Origin: Steromphala cineraria
Taxonomy: Eukaryota > Mollusca > Gastropoda > Trochida > Trochidae
Assembly: GCA_916613615.1 (NCBI GenBank)
Contig: OU744736.1
Location: 54,379,600-54,443,599 of the forward strand
Direction: 5' to 3'
Length of the DNA stretch: 64,000 bases
Below the pieces are notes generated by a model. That model saw only the letters and a program-made list of their open reading frames with translations, was not told the origin of the DNA and searched no databases. Below are positions 62,761 through 64,000 of the stretch, one piece after another. Position numbers and translations under genes: made by a program. How positions within the stretch are numbered: the stretch's first letter is position 1; each line of letters begins with the position of its first letter.

Positions 62761-63348
62761 GAACACCCGTCTCTCAGTCAATAACTATAATGTAATTTAA
62801 GATCAACTTCTTTCTGATAGCTCATTGGCAGTCCAATTAAGTAGTGAAATAGGTACATGAGGCTTGTGCATTATACATTAATAAAATAGGAAATATTGAA
62901 TATGGTTGCACTCAATTTATACAATTAGACAATTATGAGATTCATTAATTTTCCACACTAACAATATCAAACGTATCAGTAAATTGATATTGACATATTT
63001 TCTAAATAATGCTTTAGTATACCTCGTCCACATCAAGGACATATCTGTGTACTCTCTCTAAGACATGTTCATTAGAAGAATATTCATTTTATGACAGAAG
63101 AGGCAGAAAAACAATTACGTAACTGCTGGTCAGTTAGGCCTGAAAGGCTCGGGTTCTAGACCCCCTTTAATGAATCATAACATTTATTTAGTGACATAAT
63201 CTCACATGAAATATATGCAAATTATAAAATTATGAAGCTTGGGTTTTATGTTTCTTTTCTATTATTGATTATTCCTGGAGAGGAAACTTACAACACATAA
63301 CATAATATTTCTTTAACTAAGAAACTAGATAAACCGCAATTATGAAGT
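62761..63348. other. Intergenic DNA, nothing firm
   Basis: AT-rich. A weak tRNA-like string (GGTCAGTTAGG at 63129, GGGTTCTAGACCCCC at 63151) is present but poor as a B-box. Confidence 0.4.
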
Positions 63349-63352
63349 TTAA

Positions 63353-63743
63353 CACTTACGATGCGGGGCGCGTGATATTTACGGGCCAAATATAAAATGG
63401 CACGTAAGCCCTCTTGACGAAATCCGTAACTTTCAGGATAAGGCTATAATTGACTGCAAGTAGTCTTGGCTGCTCCCGGATATAAAATATCAAACCTTTT
63501 CTCAAAAATGATTGAGGGTACCCACCTTGCGGCATTCATATCTCACGAACCATTAGAGATAATTCTATAATTTTTACATCATCGTGTAGAAGAAAGAATT
63601 GTCTTTATTTCCATGTATCATATGTATATCCGCGCACAAAAAAAAAGAAGCGGCCAATCAGGATATAACGGTGGCTGGCACCTGACAAAACAATTCCGCC
63701 ACGTGGGCTTGTAGAGCAAAAATATATACCCGCATCGTAAGGG
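63353..63743. mobile_element. TTAA-flanked MITE, piggyBac-like
   Basis: The ends CACTTACGATGCGGG and (reverse) CCCTTACGATGCGGG form an inverted repeat directly inside TTAA on each side (63349-63352 and 63744-63747). The interior is about 390 bp and non-coding. TTAA followed by CCCTTA-like termini is typical of piggyBac-type elements. It is a different family from the copies at 25106, 25880 and 34308. Confidence 0.85.
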
Positions 63744-63749
63744 TTAAAT

Positions 63750-64000
63750 ATTCATGTTCAAGTCAAATATATATCTTTCCATAATCTAGAAGGGAAATAA
63801 TTTTAGAAATAACCATCAAATGTTTTGAAGAAATTACCGAGTACCTCTCATGTCAAGTGTTTGCAAACAAGGTCTTTTGATTCTTTGTTAGGTCACGTGT
63901 CTCAAACGTCTAGACAGATGTATCATTACCCTGAGGGACTTGATTAGGAGATAATTTCTAATTTTTAATTTTCGTCATCTAACTTAGATTCAATACCTGT
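63750..64000. other. Unassigned end of window
   Basis: Short AT-rich stretch with no recognised feature. Confidence 0.5.

Noticed and set aside
63129..63170. tRNA-like sequence (GGTCAGTTAGG with GGGTTCTAGACCCCC)
   Set aside because: The B-box has a mismatch at a key purine and no cloverleaf can be drawn; at best an old SINE trace.

Overview
The window is animal nuclear DNA, AT-rich and packed with repeats. The most likely source is a mollusc, probably a bivalve. The grounds are the receptor type, the interspersed elements with hairpin ends, the many foldback MITEs, and a LINE with a 2A-like ORF1 leader. I did not identify the species.

The main content is one large plus-strand gene whose 5' end lies outside the window. 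It is a leucine-rich-repeat G-protein-coupled receptor of the rickets/LGR2 (bursicon receptor) kind. I placed nineteen exons between 6886 and 48524. Exons 1-12 each carry one or two 24-residue LRRs and join in phase 2. Exon 13 ends the LRR array at the Cys-Cys hinge. Exons 14-15 are the hinge, exons 16-18 carry TM1 to TM4, and exon 19 carries TM5-TM7, a cytoplasmic tail of about 500 residues, the stop codon and the 3' UTR. The joined frame is uninterrupted and gives about 1324 residues. The signal peptide and N-terminal cap must lie upstream.

The 5' flank or intron (about 900-5768) is a 206-bp satellite followed by a 46-bp array built from part of the same unit. The intron between exons 1 and 2 holds three near-tandem copies of a 1.2-kb element with hairpin ends. 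A 4.7-kb non-LTR retrotransposon is inserted in the first copy, with a 13-bp target-site duplication. This LINE has a 2A-like motif in ORF1, ORF1 and ORF2 in the same frame separated by one amber codon, and a frameshift in the reverse transcriptase. Other introns hold foldback and TTAA-flanked MITEs, a tRNA-like SINE head, a 48-bp minisatellite open on both strands, a LINE 3' fragment, a 21-bp array, and a triplicated splice acceptor before exon 18.

Downstream of the gene (48.8-64 kb) I found no intact host gene. This part holds a Helitron-like element with repeated AGGTCA half-sites, a diverged copy of the 6-kb non-coding block, a PIF/Harbinger-like transposon remnant, a Crypton-like tyrosine-recombinase fragment and a TTAA-flanked MITE. 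Exon coordinates were read by eye from splice signals and protein similarity, so they should be confirmed with transcripts.
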